This document shows positions 25,084 to 33,667 of a stretch of DNA of 39,482 nt, piece after piece. Made by a program: the position numbers and the translations under genes. The stretch lies in NCBI GenBank assembly GCA_964655225.1, contig CAZZMB010000020.1:1-39482 (forward strand), written 5' to 3'. Source of the stretch: JAFMKE01 sp964655225. Lineage in GTDB: Bacteria > Bacteroidota > Bacteroidia > Chitinophagales > UBA8649. Position 1 is the first letter of the stretch, and every line of letters starts with the position of its first letter. The notes below the pieces were generated by a model that was given only the letters and a program-made list of their open reading frames with translations, had not been told where the DNA came from and ran no database searches.

Positions 25084-26409
25084 TTATTCCTTTATTCCAC
25101 TTTGAACACTCCCATGTGTGCTATACTCTGCTAAATCTAAATTGTGAACGAGTCTTCTTTCCATGAAGTTCTTAAATAGCTTATTATCAATATCTTGGAT
25201 AACCTCTTGAGCAAAAGCAAATACGATAAGTTTTTTTGCTTTTTCTCGTGGAATTCCTCTGGTTTGCGCATAAAATATTGCATTTTCATCTAATTGTCCA
25301 CAAGTAGCACCATGACTACATTTTACATCATCTGCATAAATCTCTAATTCGGGCTTGGTATTGATGGTGGCTTCTTCACTAAGTAGGATATTCTTATTAC
25401 TTTGGAAGGCATTTGTTTTTTGAGCACCCTCTGCTACAAATACTTTTCCATTAAACACCCCTGTTGATTGATCATCTAAAATCCCTTTAAAAGTTTGAAA
25501 ACTTTCACAATTCGGGGCATTGTGCTTAATCAGTATTCTGCTATCTGTATGGTCTTTATCTCCGTTAATAAAAACACCATTAAGCGTTGCTTCACCGTGC
25601 TCACCATTTAAATTCACTCTAAAGTTGTTCCTAATAAATTCTCCTTGAAAATTAAGGGTCGTTACTTTTAAGTTACTGCCTTTACCTAATTCAAAAAACT
25701 TGTTACCAATAAAATGAACTTGATTATTATCTTCCTGGTAAATATTGACTTTAAGTCTTGCATCTTGCTCAATAAAATATTCGGAAAAATGGTTAATATT
25801 GAATGCTTCCTCTTCATCGATATTGACGTAATCTTCAATTATTTCAACTTCACTATTTTGATCAAGAATAATTAGATTTCTTTGACATGTTAGACTATCC
25901 TTGGGTTGATTATAGCCTAAGTGCAGCATTACAATTGGTTTCTTGGCTTGTGCATTTTTGGTGGCATAGATAAAAATACCACACTGGGCAAAAGCGGTAT
26001 TCATTTCAGAAAAAGCATCAGGATATTCAGCACTAGTTTCATTGTAATGAGATTCTACGATGTCTCTAAACTCTTTTTTTGCATCACACATGCAAGATAT
26101 GTGAATGCCATCTTCATCTCTCTCATAACTAGATAAACTTTCAGCAAAAACACCATTAACGGTAACTAATAAATGCTTGTCTAGCAAATATTTATGCGTA
26201 AAATATTCAGGAAGTTTATGGGGAATACGTCCCTCCGTTGATGGAGTCAAGTTTTTGAAATGCTTTAAATTACTATACTTATATACCTCTGATTTTCTGT
26301 TGGGTATACCCATTTTTTGAAAGCGTTTAAGGGCTTGTGCTTCAGCACTATTTTCAGACTTATTTAACTTTTCAAAGGCTTCGGTATATTTATTTTTTAC
26401 TGCAATCAT
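25084..26409 (-). CDS. sufD: Fe-S cluster assembly protein SufD
   Basis: A 441-residue member of the SufB/SufD family that forms the SufBC2D scaffold for iron-sulfur cluster building. The C-terminal core is clear: TKPELEIYADDVKCSHGATC, then GQLDENAIFYAQTRGIPREK and LIVFAFAQEVI, including the conserved CSHGAT segment that contributes a cluster ligand region at the SufB-SufD interface. The N-terminal half is a helical region with KRFQKMGIPNRKSEVYKYSN. It lies 37 bases after sufC. No sufS follows, unlike the familiar sufBCDS order. Confidence 0.95.
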   Translation of the reverse strand: MIAVKNKYTEAFEKLNKSENSAEAQALKRFQKMGIPNRKSEVYKYSNLKHFKNLTPSTEGRIPHKLPEYFTHKYLLDKHLLVTVNGVFAESLSSYERDEDGIHISCMCDAKKEFRDIVESHYNETSAEYPDAFSEMNTAFAQCGIFIYATKNAQAKKPIVMLHLGYNQPKDSLTCQRNLIILDQNSEVEIIEDYVNIDEEEAFNINHFSEYFIEQDARLKVNIYQEDNNQVHFIGNKFFELGKGSNLKVTTLNFQGEFIRNNFRVNLNGEHGEATLNGVFINGDKDHTDSRILIKHNAPNCESFQTFKGILDDQSTGVFNGKVFVAEGAQKTNAFQSNKNILLSEEATINTKPELEIYADDVKCSHGATCGQLDENAIFYAQTRGIPREKAKKLIVFAFAQEVIQDIDNKLFKNFMERRLVHNLDLAEYSTHGSVQSGIKE

Positions 26410-26446
26410 TTGTGTTTATTAGTTGAAGGTGTGTGCTAATTGAAAA

Positions 26447-27199
26447 CTATACTGCTTGTTCTTCTTTAATCCAATCGTATCCTTTCGCTTCTAGTTCTTT
26501 AGCTAATTCCTTGTCTCCACTTTTTACAATTCGACCATCATACATAACATGGACAAAATCGGGTACTATATAATCGAGCAATCTTTGATAGTGAGTTATA
26601 ATAATGAATGCATTATCCTTATTCTTTAATTGATTCACTCCATTAGATACAATCTTTAAGGCATCAATATCCAAACCTGAATCGGTTTCATCCAGAATTG
26701 CCAACTTGGGTTCTAGCATTGCCATTTGGAATATTTCATTTCTTTTCTTTTCACCTCCAGAAAAACCCTCATTTAATGAGCGACTCATAAACTTTTGATC
26801 AATGTCGACTAATTTCATTTTTTCTTTCATCATTTTCAAGAACTCACTCGCCTTCATGGGTTCTTCGTCTTGATGTCTTCTTCTTTCATTAATTGCTGCC
26901 TTCATGAAGTTAGTGGTGGTTACTCCAGGTATTTCTACAGGATATTGAAATGCCAGGAAAATACCAAGTCTGGCTCTTTCGTCTGGATCTAGTTCTAAGA
27001 GGTCTTTATTTGTGAATTGAATACTTCCATCGTTTATTGCATAAACATCTCTTCCAGTAATCACATTCGCTAAGGTGCTTTTCCCAGTTCCGTTCGGTCC
27101 CATAATAGCATGAATTTCTCCAGGCTTAACTTCTAAGTTAAGTCCTTTAAGTATTTCTTTGTTGTCAATACTTGCTTTAAGGTTTTCTATTTTTAACAT
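26447..27199 (-). CDS. sufC: Fe-S cluster assembly ATPase SufC
   Basis: A 250-residue ABC-type ATPase of the SufBC2D complex. It has Walker A at residues 34-41 (GPNGTGKS), a signature FSGGE at 146-150, Walker B ending at LAILDE (167-171) and a downstream switch histidine in IITHYQR. ATP binding drives the conformational change in SufB-SufD that exposes the cluster assembly site. It is 87 bases after sufB and 37 bases before sufD. Confidence 0.96.
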   Translation of the reverse strand: MLKIENLKASIDNKEILKGLNLEVKPGEIHAIMGPNGTGKSTLANVITGRDVYAINDGSIQFTNKDLLELDPDERARLGIFLAFQYPVEIPGVTTTNFMKAAINERRRHQDEEPMKASEFLKMMKEKMKLVDIDQKFMSRSLNEGFSGGEKKRNEIFQMAMLEPKLAILDETDSGLDIDALKIVSNGVNQLKNKDNAFIIITHYQRLLDYIVPDFVHVMYDGRIVKSGDKELAKELEAKGYDWIKEEQAV

Positions 27200-27286
27200 T
27201 TTATTTCTTTTTTGCTTCTAGGTTTTGGCTAATAGCTTTGTATTTGAATATTATTTTGAATAGCAAGGGGAATGCATAATGAAAGA

Positions 27287-28732
27287 TTAACCCACACTTC
27301 CTTCTAGACTTATTTCTAATAATTTTTGAGCTTCTACTGCAAATTCCATCGGCAGTTCTTTAAAAACCTCTTTACAAAACCCATTCACTATTAGGTGGAC
27401 GGCTTCTTCATCTCCAAGTCCACGCTGATTGCAATAGAACAATTGGTCTTCTCCAATTTTTGAAGTGGTAGCCTCGTGCTCAACCTTAGCGGTTTTGTTT
27501 TTAATTTCTAAATAGGGGAAGGTATGTGCCCCGCATGTTTCGCCCATTAACATACTATCACATTGCGAGAAGTTGTAGGCATTTTCGGCAGTTTTATTTA
27601 TTTGTACTAAGCCTCTATAGGAATTTTCACTATGTCCAGCTGAGATGCCTTTTGAGACTATTCGACTCCGGGTATTTTTACCAATATGAATCATTTTGGT
27701 TCCAGTGTCTGCTTGTTGGTAATTATTCGTTACTGCCACTGAATAAAATTCACCGATAGAGTGGTCTCCTTTCAAAATGCAACTGGGGTATTTCCATGTT
27801 ACAGCACTTCCCGTCTCTACTTGAGTCCATGATATTTTAGACGAAACCCCTTGACACAATCCACGCTTAGTTACAAAATTGAATATTCCACCTTTACCAT
27901 TCTTATCACCGGGATACCAATTTTGCACGGTTGAGTATTTGATCTCAGCTCGATCCAACGCAATTAACTCAACAATAGCTGCATGCAATTGATTCTCGTC
28001 TCGTTGAGGCGCCGTACAGCCTTCTAAATAGCTTACATAGCTATCATCTTCAGCAATAATTAAAGTTCTTTCAAACTGTCCAGTGTTTTCTGCATTTATT
28101 CTGAAATAGGTGCTTAATTCCATTGGGCATCTTACCCCTTTTGGGATATACACGAAAGACCCATCACTAAATACAGCCGAGTTCAAGGCCGCATAAAAAT
28201 TGTCTCTAGGAGGTATAACTGTGCCCATGTATTTCTTCACCAATTCTGGATGTTCTTGCACGGCTTCTGAAATAGACATGAATATAATTCCCACTTCTGC
28301 AAGTTCTTTCTTAAAAGAGGTGAAAACGGACTCACTATCCATAACAAAGTCTACTGCTACACCAGCCAAAATCTTTTGTTCTTCGATTGGGATTCCTAAT
28401 TTTTCATAGGTCCGAAGTAATTCGGGATCTGCTTCATCCAGGCTGTTTAGCTTCTTTTTTTCTTTTGAAGCAGCATAGTAGCTTATGCTCTGAAAATCAG
28501 GCTTCGAATACTTTACATGTGCCCAATTGGGCTCATCCATTTTTTGCCAAATAGCAAAAGCCTTCAATCGATAATCCAAGAGCCATTCCGGTTCATTCTT
28601 CTTAGCAGAAATGAATCGAACCACATCTTCGTTTAATCCTATTTCGGCTATATCTTGCTCGATGTCTGTTGTGAAGCCATATTTGTATTCTCCTGAAGTG
28701 GCTTCTTCTAATATGCTATCGTCTTTACTCAT
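27287..28732 (-). CDS. sufB: Fe-S cluster assembly scaffold SufB
   Basis: A 481-residue SufB, the subunit that receives sulfur and carries the nascent cluster. The family's C-terminal blocks are intact: SQCDSMLMGETCGAHTFPYL, VEHEATTSKIGEDQLFYC, NQRGLGDEEAVHLIVNGFC and FAVEAQKLLEISLEGSVG. The N-terminal region includes EPEWLLDYRLKAF. It follows a 173-base gap after DUF502 with a -7 promoter match, so sufBCD is probably its own transcription unit, separable from the redox genes upstream. Confidence 0.96.
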   Translation of the reverse strand: MSKDDSILEEATSGEYKYGFTTDIEQDIAEIGLNEDVVRFISAKKNEPEWLLDYRLKAFAIWQKMDEPNWAHVKYSKPDFQSISYYAASKEKKKLNSLDEADPELLRTYEKLGIPIEEQKILAGVAVDFVMDSESVFTSFKKELAEVGIIFMSISEAVQEHPELVKKYMGTVIPPRDNFYAALNSAVFSDGSFVYIPKGVRCPMELSTYFRINAENTGQFERTLIIAEDDSYVSYLEGCTAPQRDENQLHAAIVELIALDRAEIKYSTVQNWYPGDKNGKGGIFNFVTKRGLCQGVSSKISWTQVETGSAVTWKYPSCILKGDHSIGEFYSVAVTNNYQQADTGTKMIHIGKNTRSRIVSKGISAGHSENSYRGLVQINKTAENAYNFSQCDSMLMGETCGAHTFPYLEIKNKTAKVEHEATTSKIGEDQLFYCNQRGLGDEEAVHLIVNGFCKEVFKELPMEFAVEAQKLLEISLEGSVG

Positions 28733-28749
28733 AGTTTTATTTGCGAACC

Positions 28750-28757
28750 CAAAAATA
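28750..28757 (-). promoter_or_regulatory. -7 promoter element of sufBCD
   Basis: On the minus strand TATTTTTG matches TAnnTTTG and ends 17 bases before the sufB ATG. No convincing TTG -33 is found 19-21 bases upstream, where a TTAAATC sequence lies instead, so the promoter may need an activator. Confidence 0.5.
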
Positions 28758-28788
28758 AGGGCATTTACTTGATTTAAGAAGGGCTGTT

Positions 28789-28801
28789 TAGAATTATTCT
28801 A
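28789..28801. promoter_or_regulatory. Palindrome upstream of the sufB promoter
   Basis: TAGAATTATTCTA is a perfect 13-base inverted repeat (6-base arms, one central base). It lies 31 bases upstream of the putative sufBCD -7 element, in the 173-base gene-free gap. It could be an operator for an iron or redox sensor, but A+T-rich palindromes arise easily by chance. Confidence 0.25.
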
Positions 28802-28905
28802 CATAACAGAAGAATAACTAAAATTTAGATGAAATAGTTTGCCCGTATGAACGATTTTTAAATTGAAATTATTTTAGACAATTTAAGAATTTTGGCAACA
28901 GAAGC

Positions 28906-29511
28906 TTAGCTTTTGCTATCTTTCCTTGATTGTTCAACCATTTCACCCATATCAGCACCTAAGCTTAAAATGTTTTTCATAGCCTCTTCTGATTTAATAG
29001 TTAAAATCTCGACATTCGATTTTTTAACTAAGAAAACATAGCCATTTGTTGGATTGGGAGCTGTAGGAGTAAAAACGGTTAGTAGCCCTTCCTCAGTTTC
29101 GTCAGTAACGAACCCCATCATTTTAACTCCGTTTGCAAATGGTTCGATAAGAACCACCTGAGAAAATGCTGTTTTTTCTTTACCGAAGAACTGTTGAACC
29201 GTATTTTTTATAGTACTATATAGTGGCAAGCGCGAAAAAGCCTGCTCTTCAATCCAATTAAAAACGCTATTCCCAAATTGCGTTCGAATAACTAGTCCAA
29301 TAGCAAAACAAATTGCTGTAATGATTCCAAATGCTAAAATTTTGATGAGCATCTCATTCCAGCGTTCTGGAAATAAGGCAGATATTGGGTCGATGATGCC
29401 ATCAAAAAAACTTATGACCCATTTCGCCAACATAGCGAAGATGGCTAATGGAAGTATGACAACCAGTCCACCTAAAAAAGTAGTAGCTAAAAAGTTTTTA
29501 AAATTATTCAT
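28906..29511 (-). CDS. DUF502 membrane protein
   Basis: A 201-residue protein of the DUF502 family. It has two N-terminal transmembrane segments (about residues 10-35 and 55-78) with the family FLGGLVVILPLAIF motif and a short loop between them, then a soluble domain with RLPLYSTIKNTVQQFFG, SQVVLIEPFANGVKMMGFVT and VFTPTAPNPTNGYVFLV. Function is unknown across the family. It overlaps the reductase gene upstream by eight bases, so the two are translationally linked. Its link to iron-sulfur metabolism is only positional. Confidence 0.9.
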   Translation of the reverse strand: MNNFKNFLATTFLGGLVVILPLAIFAMLAKWVISFFDGIIDPISALFPERWNEMLIKILAFGIITAICFAIGLVIRTQFGNSVFNWIEEQAFSRLPLYSTIKNTVQQFFGKEKTAFSQVVLIEPFANGVKMMGFVTDETEEGLLTVFTPTAPNPTNGYVFLVKKSNVEILTIKSEEAMKNILSLGADMGEMVEQSRKDSKS

Positions 29512-30622
29512 CGTAATTTATCTTCAAGGTGGAGCTCGCAGGGTGTGACTGACAGGTCAGTACGTAGCCTGCTTCAATCTCTTTATCTGTCAATGCTTCA
29601 GAATCATTCATTTTAACACTTCCTTCAGTCACCTTTGCTCTACAAGTCGTACAAGCTCCAACCATACAAGCAAATGGGGGGTCGACATTGGCATCTAAAG
29701 CTGCATCTAAAACGGTTTCTTCGCCCTTAATTTCCAAGCTAAAACTAGCCCCATCATAAACGATTTCTACTTGACTTGTGCCATCAAATTCCTCATCTAC
29801 TTGTCCTACTGTAGCCTCAATCTTTTCGCCTTTACTTTTTTCAGTAAAATATTCTCGATGGACCTTTTCTGTCGGAATCTGAAGCTTTTGTAAGGCACTA
29901 CCCACACTATCCATGAGACCACCTGGTCCGCACATGTAAAATTGCGCCGATGAAAAATTCATATTGGTATGATTTTTCAATAAATCTATACATACCGCTC
30001 CGGTAATCATACCTTCAATAAAAGGCAGCTCTTCCTCGGTTTTTTTTCCAAATCCAAGAAATCCACCGGATTTATTAGGCTTATCAAAAACATGAACAAG
30101 TTTAAAACGATCGCCAAAGGATTGTTGAATTTCTCCCAATTCTTTCTTGAAAATAACGGAATCACTATTGTAATTGGCATAAAACAAACTTACCCTTGTT
30201 TGACTGGAAAGGTTTAAGGCACTTTTGACGATTGAAAAGAGTGGGGTGATTCCACTTCCACCTCCAAATAGGATGTAATGTTGACCGTCTTCTGGATCTA
30301 TATCCGCCTGGAAGTTCCCCAGCGGTGTCATCGCTTGAAGAGTATCTCCTTCTTTTAATTCTTGATTGAAAAAACTCGATACTATACCCCCTTTTACCTC
30401 TTTTACCGCAATGGTAGGCTCTTCATTTGTTGCAGGCGAAGAACATAGTGAGTATGAACGATTATGTTCCGAGCCATTTACGTTCACCTTAAAGGTGATA
30501 TATTGCCCGGGAATATAATTGAAATCATCTTTGAGATCAGTTGGAATGTTTAGTGTAATCGCCACAGCATCCTTGGTTTGTCTTTGAATGCTTTTAACTT
30601 TTAACGTATGGAAATTGGACAT
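29504..30622 (-). CDS. PaaE-like FAD/NAD(P)H reductase with [2Fe-2S] ferredoxin domain
   Basis: A 372-residue electron-transfer flavoprotein with three parts in order: an FAD-binding barrel (YIPGQYITFKV, HNRSYSLCSSP), a nucleotide-binding domain (ILFGGGSGITPLFSIVK, then YMCGPGGLMDSV), and a C-terminal plant-type ferredoxin domain with cysteines at 319, 324, 327 and 357 (CX4CX2CX29C). The layout is that of PaaE, the phenylacetyl-CoA epoxidase reductase, and of the similar Bacteroidota ferredoxin-NADP reductases. No other paa oxygenase genes are here, so a general reductase role is more likely. It lies 35 bases after the bacilliredoxin gene and overlaps DUF502 by eight bases. Confidence 0.9.
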   Translation of the reverse strand: MSNFHTLKVKSIQRQTKDAVAITLNIPTDLKDDFNYIPGQYITFKVNVNGSEHNRSYSLCSSPATNEEPTIAVKEVKGGIVSSFFNQELKEGDTLQAMTPLGNFQADIDPEDGQHYILFGGGSGITPLFSIVKSALNLSSQTRVSLFYANYNSDSVIFKKELGEIQQSFGDRFKLVHVFDKPNKSGGFLGFGKKTEEELPFIEGMITGAVCIDLLKNHTNMNFSSAQFYMCGPGGLMDSVGSALQKLQIPTEKVHREYFTEKSKGEKIEATVGQVDEEFDGTSQVEIVYDGASFSLEIKGEETVLDAALDANVDPPFACMVGACTTCRAKVTEGSVKMNDSEALTDKEIEAGYVLTCQSHPASSTLKINYDE

Positions 30623-30657
30623 AAAATATGATTTAGAACCTTGTTAAAGCAAGATTT

Positions 30658-31071
30658 TTAGCAAAAATGGTTAAAAACTTGTTTCAGGTGGTCTGAGATG
30701 GACTCCGCATTATTTCCTTCAATCTGATGACGTTCGATAAAATGAACAAGTTTACCATCTTTAAACATTGCCATACTCGGAGAGGATGGAGGATAAGGTG
30801 CCAGAAATTCACGCGCTTTATCTACGGCTTCTTTATCAACGCCAGCAAAAACTGTAACCATTCTGTCCGGTTTTTTTTCATTATTTACTGCTTCTTTAAC
30901 CGCTGGCCGGGCTGCTCCTGCGGCACAACCGCAGACAGAGTTTACAATTAAAAAGGTAGTTCCTTCTGTATTGCCGAGTGTTTTTTCTACTTCTTCTGCA
31001 CTTAATAACTCAGAAAATCCAACGCTTGTTAAATCTTTTTTCATTGGTGCTACTAAATCTGGTGAATACAT
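30658..31071 (-). CDS. BrxA/BrxB-family bacilliredoxin
   Basis: A 137-residue thioredoxin-fold protein of the BrxA/BrxB (YphP/YqiW) family, with the atypical Cys-Gly-Cys active site at residues 47-49 in NSVCGCAAGAARPA. The conserved start MYSPDLVAPM and the FAGVDKEAVDKAREFL and PPSSPSMAMFKDG segments are family hallmarks. In Bacillus these proteins remove bacillithiol from oxidised protein thiols; some homologues have disulfide isomerase activity. It sits between the SufT-like gene (108 bases upstream) and the reductase (35 bases downstream), suggesting a thiol or redox service role. A further cysteine is the last residue. Confidence 0.92.
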   Translation of the reverse strand: MYSPDLVAPMKKDLTSVGFSELLSAEEVEKTLGNTEGTTFLIVNSVCGCAAGAARPAVKEAVNNEKKPDRMVTVFAGVDKEAVDKAREFLAPYPPSSPSMAMFKDGKLVHFIERHQIEGNNAESISDHLKQVFNHFC

Positions 31072-31179
31072 ATATTTTGATTAATTATGGTTATTAATAT
31101 TTTATTTTTCTAAATTTTTCGAAAATTAGCACTTTCTGCTGATTATCAAGTATTTTTCATTAGGTATATTCGATTCATT

Positions 31180-31506
31180 CTACAGGAAACCAAGCTCTAA
31201 CATCGCCTCCTCACTCATCATTTCTTGATTCCATGGTGGCTCAAAAACGAGTTCAACACATGCTTCCGTTACGCCCTGAACTTCTGCTGCTTTATCTTCA
31301 ACTTCCTGCGGGAGTGATCCTGCCACTGGACAAGAAGGTGAAGTCAAGGTCATAATAATCTCTACATTACGTGCATCATCAATATTCACTTCATAGATCA
31401 AACCTAATTCGTAAATATCTACAGGAATTTCGGGGTCATATACCGATTTCATGGCTTCAATGATTGCTGCCTTTAACTCTTCTTTATCTCTTAATGCTTC
31501 GCTCAT
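31180..31506 (-). CDS. SufT-like DUF59 Fe-S assembly protein
   Basis: A 108-residue MIP18/DUF59 protein. Landmarks are SVYDPEIPVDIYELGLIYEV and TLTSPSCPVAGSLPQEVE, with the single cysteine of the TSPSCP motif; the acidic C-terminus PPWNQEMMSEEAMLELGFL is typical. Homologues assist iron-sulfur protein maturation (SufT) or act with PaaD-type systems. The ATG at 31506 is chosen over a TTG four codons earlier (31518). It is the first gene of the minus-strand redox block that leads to sufBCD. Confidence 0.88.
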   Translation of the reverse strand: MSEALRDKEELKAAIIEAMKSVYDPEIPVDIYELGLIYEVNIDDARNVEIIMTLTSPSCPVAGSLPQEVEDKAAEVQGVTEACVELVFEPPWNQEMMSEEAMLELGFL

Positions 31507-31553
31507 AATAGGATTCAATCAAGATTACTTAGTTTTACATCTTAATATTGAAA

Positions 31554-31561
31554 CAAAATTA
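31554..31561 (-). promoter_or_regulatory. Possible -7 promoter element of the SufT-like gene
   Basis: On the minus strand TAATTTTG matches TAnnTTTG and ends 47 bases before the ATG at 31506. No TTG is seen at the -33 spacing. It lies in the 86-base divergent gap shared with the SDR gene. Confidence 0.35.
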
Positions 31562-31592
31562 ACCATTTAGAGTTCATCTAAATACATTATTT

Positions 31593-32306
31593 ATGAATTA
31601 TTATTTTATCACAGGATCAAGCAGTGGTATTGGAAAAGCAATAGTAGACGAGTTGTTGAAATATCCAAACAATAAGGTAATCGGCCTCAGTCGCACAAAT
31701 ACGCACGGTGATAAGCAGTTTGAATATTGTAAATGTGATTTATCAAAAGGAGCAGAAGTGAAGGCTTTTAAATTTGAAAATATAGAAAGAGCCGAGCGGA
31801 TTATTCTGATTAATAATGCGGGTGACATAGGTGAGATAGCCTATGTGGGTCAGCAAAGTGATGACAATATCATTGCATCGAGTATGGTGAATTTTACTTC
31901 GGCTGCTGTATTGATGAATAAGTTTATATCAGTTTATCAGAATTTTGAAGGTGAGAAAATTATTATCAATGTTAGTTCAGGAGCAGCGGATAGTGCCTAT
32001 GATGGGTGGGCGAATTATTGCAGTGCAAAGGCAGCGTTAAATATGTTTACTCGAGTTATTCATGAAGAACAGCTGGGACAGAATTACCCTGTTCAAGCTT
32101 ATGCTATTGCCCCTGGTGTTGTCGACACCTCAATGCAAGATATAATCAGAGATGTGGAAGAACGTTCATTTAGCCGAATTGAAAAGTTTAGAGCGCTCAA
32201 GGAGAATAATGAATTATACCAAGCCCACGATGTAGCTGAGCAAATAATTGCTTTAATCATGGACCCTAAAAAGATTACATCGCTCATTTCAAGAATAAAG
32301 CTATGA
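31593..32306 (+). CDS. Short-chain dehydrogenase/reductase
   Basis: A 237-residue SDR with the NADP-binding TGSSSGIGKAI glycine motif at about residues 7-17, the structural NNAG, the active-site serine in INVSSGAADS and the YCSAK (YxxxK) catalytic pair. The end AYAIAPGVVDTSMQ resembles sepiapterin reductase or benzil reductase-like SDRs. The substrate cannot be inferred. It ends in an ATGA overlap with the PBP4-type gene, so the two are translationally coupled although their functions look unrelated. Confidence 0.88.
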   Translation: MNYYFITGSSSGIGKAIVDELLKYPNNKVIGLSRTNTHGDKQFEYCKCDLSKGAEVKAFKFENIERAERIILINNAGDIGEIAYVGQQSDDNIIASSMVNFTSAAVLMNKFISVYQNFEGEKIIINVSSGAADSAYDGWANYCSAKAALNMFTRVIHEEQLGQNYPVQAYAIAPGVVDTSMQDIIRDVEERSFSRIEKFRALKENNELYQAHDVAEQIIALIMDPKKITSLISRIKL

Positions 32307-33667
32307 TGAGACTCATCTTACTCCTAATCCTTTCTTTAAATGTTGTTGGGCTAAATGCTCAATTTCAAGAGGGGTTTAATGATCTACAAAATGATATGGC
32401 CTTTAGGGGCGCTTCCATAGGTATTTGTTTTGTGGATGTATCAACAGGTGAAACGCTGTTCGGAAATAATGCTCATCAATTTTTCTATCCGGCATCGGTA
32501 CAAAAAGTGATTACAACCGCAGGGGCTTTAAGCTTGTTGGGAAGCGACTACCGATATGAAACAAAGGCGTATTATACAGGTGAAGTTGAAGCGGGGGTAT
32601 TGAAAGGCTCCATTCGGATTAATTCCTCAGGAGACCCAACAACGAATTCGGCATATTTTAATCCAAATTTTAAGGCAGATTTTCTTCAAGCCTTAAAGCT
32701 GAAGGGCGTCAAGGAGATTGAAGGATTAATTACATTTGACAAACAAGAGTCCGTTCACGGAACGCCTCAATCTTGGTTGTATGAGGATATTGGAAATTAC
32801 TATGGTGTAGCTTCGCAAAAATTCAATTATAAGGATAATTTATACCGACTTACTTTTCAGCAAAAACAAGATGGGAACAAGCCGGAAATAGTAGGAATAA
32901 AGCCTCAAGTTCCTTACAGTTTTGATTTGCTTGTGACTTGTAGCTCAGCGCAAAAAGGTGACAATGCCTTTATTCTAGGAGCTCCATTTTCTGAGGATCG
33001 AGAAATTTCAGGAAGCATAAGTGCGGGATCGGGCACATTCACGATAAAAGGAGCTAATGCGCATCCGCAATATACTTTTATTGAGGAGATAATGGAACAG
33101 GTAAAGATGGGTTCAAAGTTAGGTGCATATTGCAATGAACAGTTTTTGTGTTCCACTAAGAGCCCAAGCCTAGAGGAGCTGGTTCAAGTGACAAATTTTG
33201 AAAGTATCAATCTTTTTGCTGAAGGGATTATAAATACTCTCGGTCTGATATATACAAAAAATTATTCTACTCAAGGAGGTTTAGATGTTTTGCATAAATA
33301 CATAAGCCAAAAAGAATTAGATACCAAGGGAATCATTTTAAAAGATGGGAGCGGGTTATCTCGGTTGAATGCGATGACTCCTCATTTTGCAGCTCAATGG
33401 ATTTGCGAACATTATGAGAATGAGAGTTTTCGAGCCAGTTTGCCGATTTCGGGAGAATCGGGAACGTTACGCTATTTGAATCATGCAGGAATAAAAGGTT
33501 TGGTTCATGCTAAAAGCGGCTCTGCCGAGGGGGTACTTAACTATGCTGGCTATTTTCAAAATAAAGAGGGTAGAACAATCGCTTTTGCAATTTTTATCAA
33601 TCACGCCTATCAATCTAAATATTCGATTCGAAGAGAGATAGGAGCATTTTTGGCTAAATGTATTTAG
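32303..33667 (+). CDS. dacB: PBP4-type D-alanyl-D-alanine carboxypeptidase/endopeptidase (S13)
   Basis: A 454-residue exported penicillin-binding protein of class C type. The signal peptide ends near NAQ (residue 20). The active-site serine is in SVQK (SxxK) of YPASVQKVITTAG; the DGSGLSRLN segment and KSGS (KTG-type box, in VHAKSGSAEGVL) complete the set. The enzyme would trim or cut peptide cross-links in the periplasm. The start is ATG 32303 in an ATGATG pair, so the second codon could be used. It overlaps the SDR gene by four bases and shares overlapping stops with the biotin carboxylase gene. Confidence 0.9.
   Translation: MMRLILLLILSLNVVGLNAQFQEGFNDLQNDMAFRGASIGICFVDVSTGETLFGNNAHQFFYPASVQKVITTAGALSLLGSDYRYETKAYYTGEVEAGVLKGSIRINSSGDPTTNSAYFNPNFKADFLQALKLKGVKEIEGLITFDKQESVHGTPQSWLYEDIGNYYGVASQKFNYKDNLYRLTFQQKQDGNKPEIVGIKPQVPYSFDLLVTCSSAQKGDNAFILGAPFSEDREISGSISAGSGTFTIKGANAHPQYTFIEEIMEQVKMGSKLGAYCNEQFLCSTKSPSLEELVQVTNFESINLFAEGIINTLGLIYTKNYSTQGGLDVLHKYISQKELDTKGIILKDGSGLSRLNAMTPHFAAQWICEHYENESFRASLPISGESGTLRYLNHAGIKGLVHAKSGSAEGVLNYAGYFQNKEGRTIAFAIFINHAYQSKYSIRREIGAFLAKCI

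Noticed and set aside
27211..27240. Plus-strand TTTG-N18-TAGCTTTG between sufC and sufB, as an antisense promoter
   Set aside because: In A+T-rich DNA, a match this loose is expected a few times by chance on the two strands of the window, and no transcript feature supports it.
29504..30622. Phenylacetate catabolism locus based on the PaaE-like reductase
   Set aside because: No PaaA, B, C or D oxygenase genes are adjacent; the DUF59 protein fits SufT at least as well as PaaD.
31110..31129. Near-palindrome CTAAATTTTTCGAAAATTAG upstream of the bacilliredoxin gene
   Set aside because: Almost wholly A/T arms with a bulge and no T-run; not distinguishable from composition bias, so neither terminator nor operator is claimed.
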